Counted from the stretch's first letter, positions 41,999 to 51,577 are shown. The stretch is DNA of 64,000 nucleotides from Myxococcales bacterium (GCA_004193285.1 SECP01000041.1:1-64000), one strand, 5' to 3'. Numbers and translations: made by a program. Notes: generated from the sequence alone by a model not told the origin.

Positions 41999-43837
41999 TT
42001 ACTTTTGCGCTACGGGCTTGAGCGACCACAACATCCGCGTGCCCAGGCGCTCACCCGGAATCTGCTGCGGAAGGTAAGGGTTCTTCGCGGTCGCGTAGTT
42101 GGTCCAGTGCCGCGTCGAGTACTCGTAGAACTGGTCCGGGCGATACATGAGCGGGATGGTCGGCTGCTGCTGCATGAAGATGACGTTCAGCTCTCGGTAG
42201 GCTTTGATCAGCTCTTGCTCGTCCTTGATGGTCGGGATGGTGGCGAGCAGCTGGTCGATGCGCGCGATGTAGCCCGGGCCCTTGGGGTCGTTGAAGCGCC
42301 CCATGTTCTTGTAGATTTTCTCGCCCTCGGGCGCGAAATCCTGGGTCGTCATGATCGTTTCGAAACGCGACCAAGGCTTGGACGGGCTGGGCGGTGACGC
42401 CGGCGTGTTCATGATGAGGTCGAACTCGCCCTTGAACAGGTCGTTCCAGAAGATGTTCGCGTCGATGAAGCGCTCGCGCGCGTCGATACCGGCCTCGCGC
42501 ATGCCTCGCACCGCGATACGAACGATCGACTCCCAGTCGCTCCAGCCCGTCGGTGACTTGACGTACACCGTCGGCACGCGCTGGCCGTTCTTGTCACGCG
42601 TCTCCACCAAGTCACCCTTGTCGTTGAAGGTGGACTTGTACCCGGCCTCGGCCAGGATTTGCTTGGCGCGCGAGGGGTCGTAGGTTGCGCCGTACTGCTT
42701 GGCGTCTTCGGCGGAGAAGAACTTGGACTCCAGGCCGAAGGGCAAAATGATGCCGGGCTGCAGCGGCTCGCTGTAACCGGACGCCGCGAGCTCGCGGATG
42801 TCCGTGTAGTTGACGGCGAAAGCCATCGCGCGGCGATAGCTCGGGTCCACCAAGGGGCCGTGCTTCACGTTGAGGAACAGCATCGGGATGGCCGACGCCG
42901 CGAAGTACGGCGCGCGGTCGAACCAGGCGCCCACGCCCTTCTCCGCCTTGCGCCAAATACGCGGCACGAACGTGCTGGACATGTCCAGCCGGCCTTGCTG
43001 CAGCGCGATGCTGAAGTGGTCGTTACTCTTGTAGATGGGGTGAACGACGTACTTCGGCGCGGGAAGCTTGCCGCCGTAGAGCGCCTGGTTGGCCCAGTAG
43101 TCCGGGCGGCGCTCGGTGACGATCTTTTCGCTGTTGTACTGCTTGAGCTGGTACGGGCCGCTGATGACCGGCGTCTGGTCGAACTTGAGGTTGGAAGCGC
43201 TGTCCAGGCCCTGCTTCTGAATCAGCGGCTCGAAAACGTGACGGGGGAGGATACGGACGTCTTGGAGGGCGTCCAGCACGACGAGGGGGTTGACCTTGCC
43301 TTCGGCGAGGACGAACGCGAGCCGGCGCGGGTAGTCCTTCGCGTTACTTGGCTTGTCTTCCAGCGTTTGGCCGTCGGCGCCCAGCAGGCGAACCTCGCTG
43401 ATGTACTGCCAGACTGGCGCCATCGGCAGGCTCTTGTTCTTTTCGCCGAGGTCGAACGAGAATTTGACGTCCCAACCCGTCACCGGCTTGCCATCACTCC
43501 AGCGCGCGGCGGGGTTGAGCGTGACCTCCACCCGGTCGTCCAGCTGCTGGAAGGACTCCGCCAATAGCGGTTCCATCTTGCCCGTGAGGGGGTTGTACAA
43601 GAGCAGGGTCTCGTACATCAGGTTGATGGTGTTGACGGGCCACGCGGGGCTGCTCTGCAGCGGGTTGAACGACGTGGGCTCGCCCCACTGCCGCCCGGCC
43701 ACGTAAAGGGTCTCGGCTCGGGGGAGCCCGGTCGAGCCCTCGTCCGTCCTGTGCTTGCACCCAACCGCGCCGCTGGCGAGAGCCACGGTGAGCAGCAGGG
43801 TCGCGGGCAGCTTCGTAGAGAGTTCTCGGATCCTCAT
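41999..43837 (-). CDS. Extracellular solute-binding lipoprotein (SBP family 5)
   Basis: 612 aa receptor of the ABC importer. Starting at ATG 43837, the signal MRIRELSTKLPATLLLTVAL ends in lipobox AVGC. Family-5 features: WGEPTSFNPLQ, ETLLLYNPLTGKMEPLLAESF, WSDGKPVTGWDVKFSF, YRRAMAFAVNYTDI, and PLMYRPDQFYEYS. These bind peptides, nickel-chelates or sugars; the ligand here cannot be told. The upstream 49 codons of the open frame lack signal character and are excluded. First gene of the five-gene operon. Confidence 0.9.
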   Translation of the reverse strand: MRIRELSTKLPATLLLTVALASGAVGCKHRTDEGSTGLPRAETLYVAGRQWGEPTSFNPLQSSPAWPVNTINLMYETLLLYNPLTGKMEPLLAESFQQLDDRVEVTLNPAARWSDGKPVTGWDVKFSFDLGEKNKSLPMAPVWQYISEVRLLGADGQTLEDKPSNAKDYPRRLAFVLAEGKVNPLVVLDALQDVRILPRHVFEPLIQKQGLDSASNLKFDQTPVISGPYQLKQYNSEKIVTERRPDYWANQALYGGKLPAPKYVVHPIYKSNDHFSIALQQGRLDMSSTFVPRIWRKAEKGVGAWFDRAPYFAASAIPMLFLNVKHGPLVDPSYRRAMAFAVNYTDIRELAASGYSEPLQPGIILPFGLESKFFSAEDAKQYGATYDPSRAKQILAEAGYKSTFNDKGDLVETRDKNGQRVPTVYVKSPTGWSDWESIVRIAVRGMREAGIDARERFIDANIFWNDLFKGEFDLIMNTPASPPSPSKPWSRFETIMTTQDFAPEGEKIYKNMGRFNDPKGPGYIARIDQLLATIPTIKDEQELIKAYRELNVIFMQQQPTIPLMYRPDQFYEYSTRHWTNYATAKNPYLPQQIPGERLGTRMLWSLKPVAQK

Positions 43838-44529
43838 GATGTCAGTCGACAGGGTCGTGTCACGGGGCCTGTACCTCGGCTTGATGCGGACCGGAACCAG
43901 TTCCACACGCAGGGAGTGCCCACGGCGCCGGCCGGTCGCGGAGCGCGCGGGAAGGTAACGTGCAGGCCGTGGAATAAAAAGCACAATTCTGCGGAAAATG
44001 GGGTGGCTCAGCCGTAACTTTCTCCCGCGCCAGAGGTGTTGGGCGCGCCTCGTCGAGCTACCAATGCCAGAGGTCTTGCCAATCCGTGGGGGCGAGCGCC
44101 TGCGGCCTACGTCCTTTGCGCTTAGAAACGGTGAGGTACGTAGGCTTTGCCGGGAGCGCGCGTGGTCTTCGAGTCGTCGTGGCGCCCGAAGGCCATGGCG
44201 TCCGCACCGCCCTCCGCTCGCGAGCGGGGAAGGACGAGGCGTTGCCGGTGACCGAGCAGGGCGTTCAGGGTAGGCACGCCGTCGTCGTTCACGCGAACGT
44301 GGCGAACGAAGTCGGCGCGGTAGGCTCCGAATAGCACGCTCCGGCGGAGCACGCCGCTCCGTTGGCGGGCTGGCTTACCCCGAGCTCCGGCCCGAGGGGC
44401 ACAGGCATCGCCACGGCGGCCGCGCTCGCGATCTTCCGGCTGGAAGCGCCTAGCACCGCTGCGGTGGACGGCCGGTAGCGCGGGGCGGCGGAGCGCCGTG
44501 GCCGCGGCCCCCAGCAGCCGGCGAGTGGC
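43838..44529. other. Gene-free region between the ABC operon and the Gly-rich lipoprotein gene
   Basis: About 690 bases. The left end must hold the ABC operon promoter. A minus-strand frame around 44122-44352 has a somewhat protein-like stretch (FGAYRADFVRHVRVNDDGVPT) but no ribosome site or full domain, so it may be a gene remnant. No RNA gene recognised. Confidence 0.4.
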
Positions 44530-45114
44530 TCAGGGGCAAAGCATGAAGATGAACTGCTGCCCGGTGCACCAGGCGGCCTGCATCTTCGGGTTGCACTCGA
44601 GGTTCGCGTACTGCTGGGTCGTGGTCCCGAGGTACGCGTACGTCGCGGTATCCACCGTGACGCAGTCACCCATTTTGAGGGCGATGGAGGTGTTGTCTAC
44701 CCAGGGCTTCGGCGCGGGGCAGCCGCAGACACCGCCGGTGCCGCCGCCGCCGCCGCCGCCAGCGCCGCCCGTCGTGCCGCCCGCGCTGCCGCCGGCCCCC
44801 GAGGAGCTCGAGCCCCCGGTGCTGCTGCCGGCCTTACCGCCGGAGCCGCCAGTGCCGCCCTTGCCGCCACTCGCGGATCCACCGGACGCGCCAGAGCCGC
44901 CGCCACCCGTCGTGCTGGTGCCCGCGGTCGGAAGCGTTCCCGAGCCCGAGCTGCCGGCCTCCGCGCTCGTGCCCGCCTCCGCGCTCGTGCCCGCCTGGCC
45001 TTCGATCGGGTCCGCGTCCGGCTCGGTGCCGACGGCGCAAGCCGTGGGCAGCGCCAAGATCAGCAGGCCCTTGCCGAACGTGTGCCTCCACCTAGCGCTT
45101 CGCACGTGTGCCAT
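44530..45114 (-). CDS. Gly/Ser-rich lipoprotein, unknown function
   Basis: 194 aa. Signal with lipobox LPTAC near residue 26, then about 110 residues of Gly/Ser/Ala/Thr with long Gly runs, then a compact C-terminal part of about 60 residues with five Cys (GCPAP, GDCVTV, LECNPK, AWCTG, FMLCP). The C-terminal part is probably disulfide-bonded and exposed at the cell surface on a flexible tether. Start chosen at ATG 45114, where the signal begins. No family recognised. Confidence 0.65.
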   Translation of the reverse strand: MAHVRSARWRHTFGKGLLILALPTACAVGTEPDADPIEGQAGTSAEAGTSAEAGSSGSGTLPTAGTSTTGGGGSGASGGSASGGKGGTGGSGGKAGSSTGGSSSSGAGGSAGGTTGGAGGGGGGGTGGVCGCPAPKPWVDNTSIALKMGDCVTVDTATYAYLGTTTQQYANLECNPKMQAAWCTGQQFIFMLCP

Positions 45115-45242
45115 CGATAACTCGCGAGTCCTGAAGCGATAGCTCACGCGCTCGGGATGTGCAACCGGTTCCACATTGGGCCCCAAGATTGCGCGACGAC
45201 AACCGGTTGCGCTCGTCGTCACGCAGTGCGTCGAAGACCGAC

Positions 45243-46226
45243 TTAGCGCCGCTCGCCGAGCGCGTCGTCCAGCAGACCCAGCTTCTTCTGCCAGTAGGCT
45301 TTCATTTGCTCGGCGGCCGTCTGCGACTCTATGTGTTGATGCTCGACCGCGACCTCGGTCTTGCCGGACTTCTCCTGGAAGGAGACCGCGACTTGGCTGT
45401 TGCCCTTGCCCCAGCGAGCCCGGAGCGATTTGCCCGGCGTCGCGCTCTTCACGACGAAGCGATCATCCGCGAGCCAGCGCGCGCGCTCGCTCGCGTCGTT
45501 CCACAGCTTGAAGACGCGGGCGACGGGGGCGCTCAGCGTACAAGTCTCCGAAATCTGGAAACCGTCCACTGCCACCGGCTTGTCGGTCTTCCCGCGCAGG
45601 CTCTCGTAGCCGACGGCGATCATTTGTTGCCACCACGGACCGATGCCGTGCTTCTGCGCCAGAATCGCGACGATGCCGCGTTGATCCAGGGTAGCGGCCC
45701 CCGCCGAGTCCAGCACCTCGAACCAGTCGTCCCACGTCTTGCCCGTGCGCCGAGCGACCGCGTCCGTGCTCACGCCGGCCGCTTCCTTGATGCTCTTGCG
45801 GACGGGCTTCTTGGAAACCGAGGGCGGCGATGAATCGACCAACTTCGTCGAGGCGGGGGCGCGACCCTTCGTTCCAACCGCGGCCTTGCTTGCCTTCGGC
45901 AGGGCGGCGGTGAGCGAAGCCTTGTCACCTCGTAGCTTGGGGGAGACGAGCGGCGACTTGGGCGCGGCCGCCTTGGGCGCCGACGCGGCCTGGGGCGGGG
46001 TCTTGATGGCGGCCTTCGACGCCGGGGGCTCCGCCGGTTTGGCGCGGCCGCTCGGCTTCGCCACCGTCGCAGACACGGGTCGAGAGGCTTTGGGGGGAGC
46101 GGCTAGCGCTTCCTTCTTGCTCTTCAACACCACGCTGGAGGGCCGTGGCTCTGCCTTGGCCTTTTTGGACTTGAGAGCTTCCGAGCGGGAGAGGGTCGCT
46201 TTCACGTCGTTCGGCCGATGATACAT
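45243..46226 (-). CDS. DUF4287 - SRPBCC (AHSA1-like) protein with Lys/Ala/Pro-rich N-terminus
   Basis: 327 aa. Residues 1-145 are low-complexity Lys, Ala, Ser and Pro (KSKKAKAEPRP, KPVRKSIKEAAG), like a histone H1 tail. Residues about 148-205 match DUF4287 (GKTWDDWFEVLDSAGA, GIGPWWQQMIAVGYE). Residues about 215-325 are SRPBCC/AHSA1-like (RVFKLWNDASERARWL, YWQKKLGLL). DUF4287-SRPBCC pairs are common in soil bacteria, but the basic tail is not. Function unknown; nucleic-acid binding is a possibility. Confidence 0.75.
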   Translation of the reverse strand: MYHRPNDVKATLSRSEALKSKKAKAEPRPSSVVLKSKKEALAAPPKASRPVSATVAKPSGRAKPAEPPASKAAIKTPPQAASAPKAAAPKSPLVSPKLRGDKASLTAALPKASKAAVGTKGRAPASTKLVDSSPPSVSKKPVRKSIKEAAGVSTDAVARRTGKTWDDWFEVLDSAGAATLDQRGIVAILAQKHGIGPWWQQMIAVGYESLRGKTDKPVAVDGFQISETCTLSAPVARVFKLWNDASERARWLADDRFVVKSATPGKSLRARWGKGNSQVAVSFQEKSGKTEVAVEHQHIESQTAAEQMKAYWQKKLGLLDDALGERR

Positions 46227-46350
46227 GCCGAAACTTGGCCGGAGACAAGCCCCAGTTAGGGGCCTGGCCGGTGGTCATGCTGGTTTTGGGGACGCGGGGC
46301 CCCCTTTTCATGCCAGCCGGCCTGCGGGACGGCGGGCCAGAGCGGTGGAC

Positions 46351-48093
46351 TCAGAGCGTGTCCCAGCCGAACCGCTCGAGCTCGAAGGCGTGGTCGGCCA
46401 AGGATTTGATGGCCTCGTCCTCGTTGTCGTCGATCTCCGCCATCGTGGTTTTGATGCGGCGGCGCGCCTGACCGGCGAAGGTGGTCAGGATTTCGCGCTC
46501 CGGCTTGGCGGCGTCCTCGCCCTTGCTGCGAATCGCGCTGTCCACTCGGGACATCACGCACGACAGCACGAACAGATCGATCATGATGTCTGCCAGGCGC
46601 CGAGTCGCAAGCTGCTTCTCGATGATCTGCTTGCCGTGCTTACGCAGGATGCGGTCGGTGGCGGTCGCCAGGTCCCGCGTGTGCTCCTCGAACTGCGCCG
46701 CGAAGGGCGTGAGCGAGACGTGCAGCTTGCTGAAGGAGGTGCCCTCGCGCTTGATACCGGTTGCCAGCGCCGCGCGCCTCAGGGCCGCCTCCGAGATCAC
46801 GCCGAAGCCCTTGATGGGATCGTTGAAGACGCCCTTGAGGCTCCCCGCGAGCTCGCGCAGCTCTTGACCCACGTCGTTCATGCCCGTGAGCGCGATGAAG
46901 AGCCGAAGCACGTCGTTCGTGCCCTCGAAGATGCGGTTGATGCGGCTGTCGCGCATCGCGCGCTCGTACGGGTACTCACACATGTAGCCGTTGCCGGCGG
47001 CAATCTGCAGCGCCTCGTCTACCGTGCGCCACAGACACTCGCTGGCGAACACCTTGCTGATGGCGGCTTCCACCTGGTACTCGCTGAAGCCGCGGTCCGT
47101 GAAGCTTGCCACCATGCTCACGACGGCCTCCGTGGCGTAGCAGTCGACGACCATCTGCCCGACTTTTTGCTTCATCAGGCCGAATTCGCTGATGGGCTTG
47201 CCGAACTGCACGCGGCCCTTGGCCTGCTGGGTGGAGAGCGCGATGAGGCGCTTCATGCCGCCCACGCAGCCGCCGCCCAGGCCGGTACGCCCGGAGTTCA
47301 AGATGTTCATCGCTACCTTGAAGCCCTTGCCCTCCTCACCGAGCAAGTTGGCCGAGGGCACGCGGACGCCGTCCAGCGTGACCGTCGTCGTCGAGCTGGC
47401 GCGGATGCCCATCTTCAGCTCGTGAGGGCCGGTAGAGACTCCGGGCATGTCGCGCGTCACGATGAACGCCGACAGCTTGCCCCGCTCGTCCACGCCGCCC
47501 GTCTTCGCGAACACGGTGAAGAAGTCCGCGATGCCGCCGTTGGTGATCCAGATCTTGCTGCCGTTCAGCACCCAGTCATCGCCGTCACGGACGGCGGTGG
47601 TCTTGATCGACGCGGCATCCGACCCGGAACCGGGCTCGGTGAGACAGAACGCGGCGATCATCTCCCCGGTTGCGAGCTTCGAGAAGTAGCGCGCCTTTTG
47701 CTCGTCGGTACCGAAGAGCAGCAAGCCGCGCATTCCGATGGAGCTGTGGGCGCCGATGGTGACCGCGACGGAAGCGTCGTACTTGCCGACTTCTTGAAGG
47801 GCGCGCGAGTAGGCGCCGGCGCCGAACCCCAATCCGCCCTCGGATTCCGGCACCACCAGACCGAACAGCCCGAATTCCTTGAGCTCGGCGATGAACTCCG
47901 GCGGCAGCTCCGCCTTTTCGTCCCAGCCGCGGAAGTCCTTCTCGTGCGAGCCCATGAGCTGGCCCACCGAGCTCACGACGGTCTGAAGCGTCTCGCGCTC
48001 GGACTCCGAAAGGCTGGGGAAGGGGAGGATCACGTCCTCTTCGATTTGGCCCATGCACAGCGAGCGCATGAAGCTCACGTTTTTCTTCTCCAC
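46351..48093 (-). CDS. Acyl-CoA dehydrogenase
   Basis: 580 aa FAD enzyme of fatty-acid beta-oxidation, in the longer VLCAD/ACAD9-like size class with a C-terminal extension after the core. FAD and substrate motifs: AFCLTEPGSGSDA, WVLNGSKIWITNGG, GFKVAMNILNSGR and the base-region RINRIFEGTNDVLRLF with catalytic Glu near residue 415. I chose GTG 48093 (GGAGG upstream), because the open frame before it is not dehydrogenase-like. Divergent from the Rieske oxygenase. Confidence 0.93.
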   Translation of the reverse strand: MEKKNVSFMRSLCMGQIEEDVILPFPSLSESERETLQTVVSSVGQLMGSHEKDFRGWDEKAELPPEFIAELKEFGLFGLVVPESEGGLGFGAGAYSRALQEVGKYDASVAVTIGAHSSIGMRGLLLFGTDEQKARYFSKLATGEMIAAFCLTEPGSGSDAASIKTTAVRDGDDWVLNGSKIWITNGGIADFFTVFAKTGGVDERGKLSAFIVTRDMPGVSTGPHELKMGIRASSTTTVTLDGVRVPSANLLGEEGKGFKVAMNILNSGRTGLGGGCVGGMKRLIALSTQQAKGRVQFGKPISEFGLMKQKVGQMVVDCYATEAVVSMVASFTDRGFSEYQVEAAISKVFASECLWRTVDEALQIAAGNGYMCEYPYERAMRDSRINRIFEGTNDVLRLFIALTGMNDVGQELRELAGSLKGVFNDPIKGFGVISEAALRRAALATGIKREGTSFSKLHVSLTPFAAQFEEHTRDLATATDRILRKHGKQIIEKQLATRRLADIMIDLFVLSCVMSRVDSAIRSKGEDAAKPEREILTTFAGQARRRIKTTMAEIDDNEDEAIKSLADHAFELERFGWDTL

Positions 48094-48172
48094 TGCAGCC
48101 TCCTTCGAAGGTTTCGGAACGATGTACACTATGAGAGCCACGCCGCGGTGCGGCAAGGCCTGGAATAGCTGA

Positions 48173-49246
48173 ATGGATTCGCGCCTGCCCTTGCTCCCCC
48201 TGCTCTCTCCTCCCCACACCAAACCACACGTCTCCGTCGCGAGGCTCACGCGCTACTACTACGTGGCGTGCCTCTCGGAAGAGCTCGGCGCGGGGCCACT
48301 CGCGCGCGTCGTCTCCGGCGTGCCCATCGTGCTGTTTCGGTCCCACGGCCGCGCGGCGGCGTTGATCGATCGCTGCCCGCATCGCAACGTGCCGCTCTCG
48401 CTCGGCCGAGTGGTGGCAGAAGGTCGGCTGGAGTGCGCCTATCACGGCTGGCAGTTCGGCTGCGACGGCGTGTGCGAAAAGATTCCGGGGTTGGTCGATG
48501 ACAGCGCGCGCGAGCGCCGTGCGGAGGCGCTCGCGCTCGTCGAGCAGGACGGCTTGGTCTGGGTATGTCCAGAGCCTGGCATCACGCCGGAGACACCTCC
48601 CTTCCGGCCCCCGAGCTTCGACGACCACTACGCGCGCATCGTACGGGCAGTGGAGGCGGAGGGGACGCTCCACGCGACCCTCGAAAACGCGCTGGACGTT
48701 CCGCACACCGCCTTCTTGCACCGGGGCTTGTTCCGAGGCGGCAAGAAGAACCAGATTCGCGCGGTCGTTCGGCGCTCGCCGGATCGAGTCGAGACCGAGT
48801 ACCTGGGCGAGCCTCGGCCGAGCGGCATCGCCGGCAAGATTCTGTCGCCCGGCAGCGGCACCATCGAGCACTGGGACCGCTTCATTTTGCCCTCCGTGGC
48901 GCAGGTCGAATACAAGCTCGGGCAGAACACCCACTTCTTGGTGACCGCGCTCTGCACCCCCGTGACCGACTTCCACACCCGGCTCTACGGCGTCGTGTAC
49001 TTCAAGACGCCGTTTCCCAAGCAGGCGGTGCGGGCGGTGCTGGAGCCTATCGCGCTCAAAATCTTCGGGCAGGACGCGGTGATGCTCAAAGCCCAGAGCG
49101 ACAACGTGCGTCGCTTCGGGGGAGAGCGCTTCCAATCTACCGAGCTGGACTTCATGGGCCCGCAAATTTGGCGCCTCTTGAAGCAAGCGGAGTCGGGGTC
49201 GGTGGGTGAGCACGTCGTCGAGCGAGAAGTAACGTTTTGGGCCTAG
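48173..49246 (+). CDS. Rieske non-haem iron oxygenase
   Basis: 357 aa. Rieske [2Fe-2S] ligands in DRCPHRN (near residue 64) and CAYHGWQF (near 88); mononuclear iron site in ENALDVPHTAFLHRG (Asn-x3-Asp-x2-His-x4-His pattern near 168-180). The family includes pheophorbide oxygenases, VanA and sterol/aromatic demethylases, so it is an oxygenase component needing an electron-transfer partner; the ferredoxin at 54.3 kb is a candidate only by content. ATG start. Divergent from the acyl-CoA dehydrogenase with about 80 bases between starts. Confidence 0.88.
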   Translation: MDSRLPLLPLLSPPHTKPHVSVARLTRYYYVACLSEELGAGPLARVVSGVPIVLFRSHGRAAALIDRCPHRNVPLSLGRVVAEGRLECAYHGWQFGCDGVCEKIPGLVDDSARERRAEALALVEQDGLVWVCPEPGITPETPPFRPPSFDDHYARIVRAVEAEGTLHATLENALDVPHTAFLHRGLFRGGKKNQIRAVVRRSPDRVETEYLGEPRPSGIAGKILSPGSGTIEHWDRFILPSVAQVEYKLGQNTHFLVTALCTPVTDFHTRLYGVVYFKTPFPKQAVRAVLEPIALKIFGQDAVMLKAQSDNVRRFGGERFQSTELDFMGPQIWRLLKQAESGSVGEHVVEREVTFWA

Positions 49247-49280
49247 CGCGCTCGAAAAGCGCTATGACGGGCCAACCCCG

Positions 49281-49685
49281 ATGCTGCTGCCCGCCGTGAA
49301 CGCGATTCTGAACTCGATTTCGGCATTGCTGCTGGTGCTCGGGTTCGTCTTCATCAAGCAAAAGAAGATCGCGCAACACCGCGCCTGCATGCTCTCCGCA
49401 TTGGGGGTCTCGGCGGTGTTCCTCGTCTGCTACGTCATCCATCACGCGCAGGTAGGGTCGGTCCCGTTCAAGGGCTCGGGCGCGCTTCGGTACCTGTATT
49501 TCGCCATTCTGATCCCGCACGTGCTGCTCGCGGCCGCGGTCGTGCCGCTGGCGCTCGTGACCGTCTCCCGGGGTCTCAAGGGCCGGGTGGACAAGCACAA
49601 ACGGATTGCCCGGGTGACCTTGCCAGTGTGGCTGTTCGTCTCCGTCAGCGGGGTTGTCGTTTACCTGATGCTGTACCAGCTGTAG
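49281..49685 (+). CDS. DUF420 membrane protein
   Basis: 134 aa, four hydrophobic helices (near 5-24, 37-56, 70-98 and 111-133) with YVIHHAQVG and IPHVLLAA His residues as in DUF420/YozB, a family often found near cytochrome oxidase assembly genes. ATG start. The Rieske gene ends 34 bases upstream. No oxidase genes are nearby. Confidence 0.8.
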   Translation: MLLPAVNAILNSISALLLVLGFVFIKQKKIAQHRACMLSALGVSAVFLVCYVIHHAQVGSVPFKGSGALRYLYFAILIPHVLLAAAVVPLALVTVSRGLKGRVDKHKRIARVTLPVWLFVSVSGVVVYLMLYQL

Positions 49686-49719
49686 GCAGGGGTGCGCGCG
49701 AGCCAATGGCTGCGATGGG

Positions 49720-50454
49720 GTGAAACATTTCCCGCGCCCGGCCGTTGATCCTGGAGTGAGGCTCGACCACCGCCTCCGGACGCTATCTCGGCTCTTTACA
49801 GTAGGGCTGATGGCGGGGTTCGCCTTGCTGATGGGCCACGCACCGCCCGCCGAAATGGCGGAGCCAGCGGCATCATCCCGCAATATGGCCGCTGCTTGGG
49901 CCCTGGCGGATAGCGCCACGAATGGCCCGCTCAGCCGCCAGCCGGACGTGGCGCTCTCCCAGCTCCGCGAGGCGTACGCCCTGAGCTTCGACCCCACGCT
50001 TTTACTCGAGATCGGGCGGCTGGAACGAGAGGTCGGCAACTTGGCCCGCGCCACCTATGCCTTCGAGCAGTTCTTGGCGAGCGACGCGGAGCGCGTGCCG
50101 GAGCCGAGGCGGGTGCTCGCGCTGCGCCAGCTGCAAGGCGCTGCCGCAGGTATCGCGCGAATGAACGTGCAGACCAACGTGCTCGGGGCGTCGGTGGAGC
50201 TCGAGCCCGAGCGGGGCGTTGCCAGTGCCTCCGGCTTCGCGATCAGCGTGTTGCTGGACGCCGGTGAACGCCGTTTCAGTCTGAGCAAACCCGGCTACGA
50301 GACCCGCGCCCTGGTGCTCACGGTGGAGCCGGGCGAGGTGCGGACCCTGCGCGTGGATTTGGAAAAGGCAGCCGGCGGTCGCAGCGAGACGGGGTCGAAC
50401 AAGCCGCGCTGGACGCGGCTGGAAGCGGCTGTCGGCGGCGACGTTTCGCTGTAA
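49720..50454 (+). CDS. Secreted/periplasmic TPR-PEGA-like protein
   Basis: 244 aa. An N-terminal hydrophobic segment (LSRLFTVGLMAGFALLMG) acts as signal or anchor. Residues about 70-125 form a TPR-like helix pair (SQLREAYALSFDPTLLLEIGRLEREVGNLARATYAFEQFL), and about 145-215 look like a PEGA-type beta domain (ASVELEPERGVA, LDAGERRFSLSKPGYETR, VEPGEVRTLRVDLE). This layout is common in myxobacterial envelope proteins. Start uncertain: GTG 49720 reported; GTG 49756 also possible. Confidence 0.65.
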   Translation: MKHFPRPAVDPGVRLDHRLRTLSRLFTVGLMAGFALLMGHAPPAEMAEPAASSRNMAAAWALADSATNGPLSRQPDVALSQLREAYALSFDPTLLLEIGRLEREVGNLARATYAFEQFLASDAERVPEPRRVLALRQLQGAAAGIARMNVQTNVLGASVELEPERGVASASGFAISVLLDAGERRFSLSKPGYETRALVLTVEPGEVRTLRVDLEKAAGGRSETGSNKPRWTRLEAAVGGDVSL

Positions 50455-50465
50455 AGCTTCGCCCC

Positions 50466-51080
50466 ATGACCGAACCCCTGCTCGCGCGCTTCGACGCTCC
50501 CGCGTTGGATGGGCGTCTCCGTTGGCATAACGAGCCTTCGCGCTACCGCGTCGACTCCGCGCGGGGCCGGCTCGTCGTGGAGCCGGAGGCCGGAACCGAC
50601 TTCTGGCAGCGGACTCACTACGGCTTTCGGGTCGACAGCGGGCACTTCCTGCACGTCATGGCGCGCGGCAATTTCGTGCTCACCACCGCCGTCACCTGCT
50701 TTCCGGTGCACCAGTACGATCAAGCCGGGCTCATGCTGCGAATCTCAGCCGATTGCTGGCTGAAGGCCTCGGTCGAGCTCGAGCCGGACGAGCCGCATAG
50801 CCGCCTCGGCGCGGTCGTCACCAACGGCGGCTATTCGGACTGGTCCACCCAGCCCATGGGCAAACAGGAGCGCACGTTTTGGTTCCGCGCCCGCGCCGAG
50901 GCCACCGCCATCATCGTGGACAGCTCGCTGGATGGTCAGCATTGGGAGCAAATCCGTATGGCGCACCTCACGGAGCGGACGCCAAGCATCGAGCTTTCGT
51001 GCGGGCTCTATGCGTGTAGCCCCAAAGGCGCTGGCTTCCGCGCCGAGTTTCACCATCTCGAGCTCGAGCCCCGGCCCTGA
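50466..51080 (+). CDS. DUF1349 domain protein
   Basis: 204 aa beta-rich protein of the DUF1349 (concanavalin-like) family: LRWHNEPSRYRVD opening, TDFWQRTHYGFRVDSGHFL, YDQAGLMLRISADCWLKASVE, SDWSTQPM, and a C-terminal GLYACSPKGAGFRAEFHHLEL. No signal peptide. ATG start 11 bases after the previous stop, so likely cotranscribed. Ends 2 bases from the convergent DUF4112 gene. Confidence 0.85.
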   Translation: MTEPLLARFDAPALDGRLRWHNEPSRYRVDSARGRLVVEPEAGTDFWQRTHYGFRVDSGHFLHVMARGNFVLTTAVTCFPVHQYDQAGLMLRISADCWLKASVELEPDEPHSRLGAVVTNGGYSDWSTQPMGKQERTFWFRARAEATAIIVDSSLDGQHWEQIRMAHLTERTPSIELSCGLYACSPKGAGFRAEFHHLELEPRP

Positions 51081-51082
51081 GC

Positions 51083-51577
51083 TCAAGGCGCGTTCGAGAG
51101 CAGCAGGCGCCATAGCGCGACGCCCACCAAGATCGGCAGGAGCGCGAGGGCGATGGCGAGCAGCACCGCCGCGGAGACGACCAGCTTGTCCCCGAGCGTC
51201 GCCGGGCTGGCTGGGTCGCCGCGGTGGCGCTCGATGAGAGCGAGGTTCTTGTCGTTCGCTTTGAACGCAAAGTCGAACACGTCACCGACGAGCGGGACCG
51301 CGCCGAGCAAGGAGTCCAGCCCGATGTTCAGCAGCATGCGGAGCAGCACCCATTTCGGCACCCGCTCGCGGTAAGCGACTCCGAGTAGCGTGAGCGCGAG
51401 CACGCCGGTCAACGCATCGCCCAGCTCCGGCAGCAACGCGCCCAAGATCGGGTCCAGGCCGACGCGAATGTCGGTCCCGGGCACCCGGATTGCGCCGTCC
51501 AACAGGCGCGTGAGCTGCCGTGCCCACTGCGGCACCTGCGCCAAATCGGTCCGCGGAGGCTTGGAGGGTGGGCTCAT
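51083..51577 (-). CDS. DUF4112 membrane protein
   Basis: 164 aa. LTRLLDGAIRVPGTDIRVGLDPILGALLPELGD is the characteristic opening; hydrophobic helices follow near 55-75, 85-105 and 135-160, including GLDSLLGAVPLVGDVFDFAFKAN. ATG 51577 overlaps the dtd stop as ATGA, so it is translated with dtd. Role unknown. Confidence 0.85.
   Translation of the reverse strand: MSPPSKPPRTDLAQVPQWARQLTRLLDGAIRVPGTDIRVGLDPILGALLPELGDALTGVLALTLLGVAYRERVPKWVLLRMLLNIGLDSLLGAVPLVGDVFDFAFKANDKNLALIERHRGDPASPATLGDKLVVSAAVLLAIALALLPILVGVALWRLLLSNAP

Noticed and set aside
44122..44352. 76-codon minus-strand frame with protein-like stretch
   Set aside because: No start signal, domain or neighbour support; at most a gene remnant.
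46225..48168. 647-codon plus-strand frame opposite the acyl-CoA dehydrogenase
   Set aside because: Antisense shadow of a gene with full family motifs.
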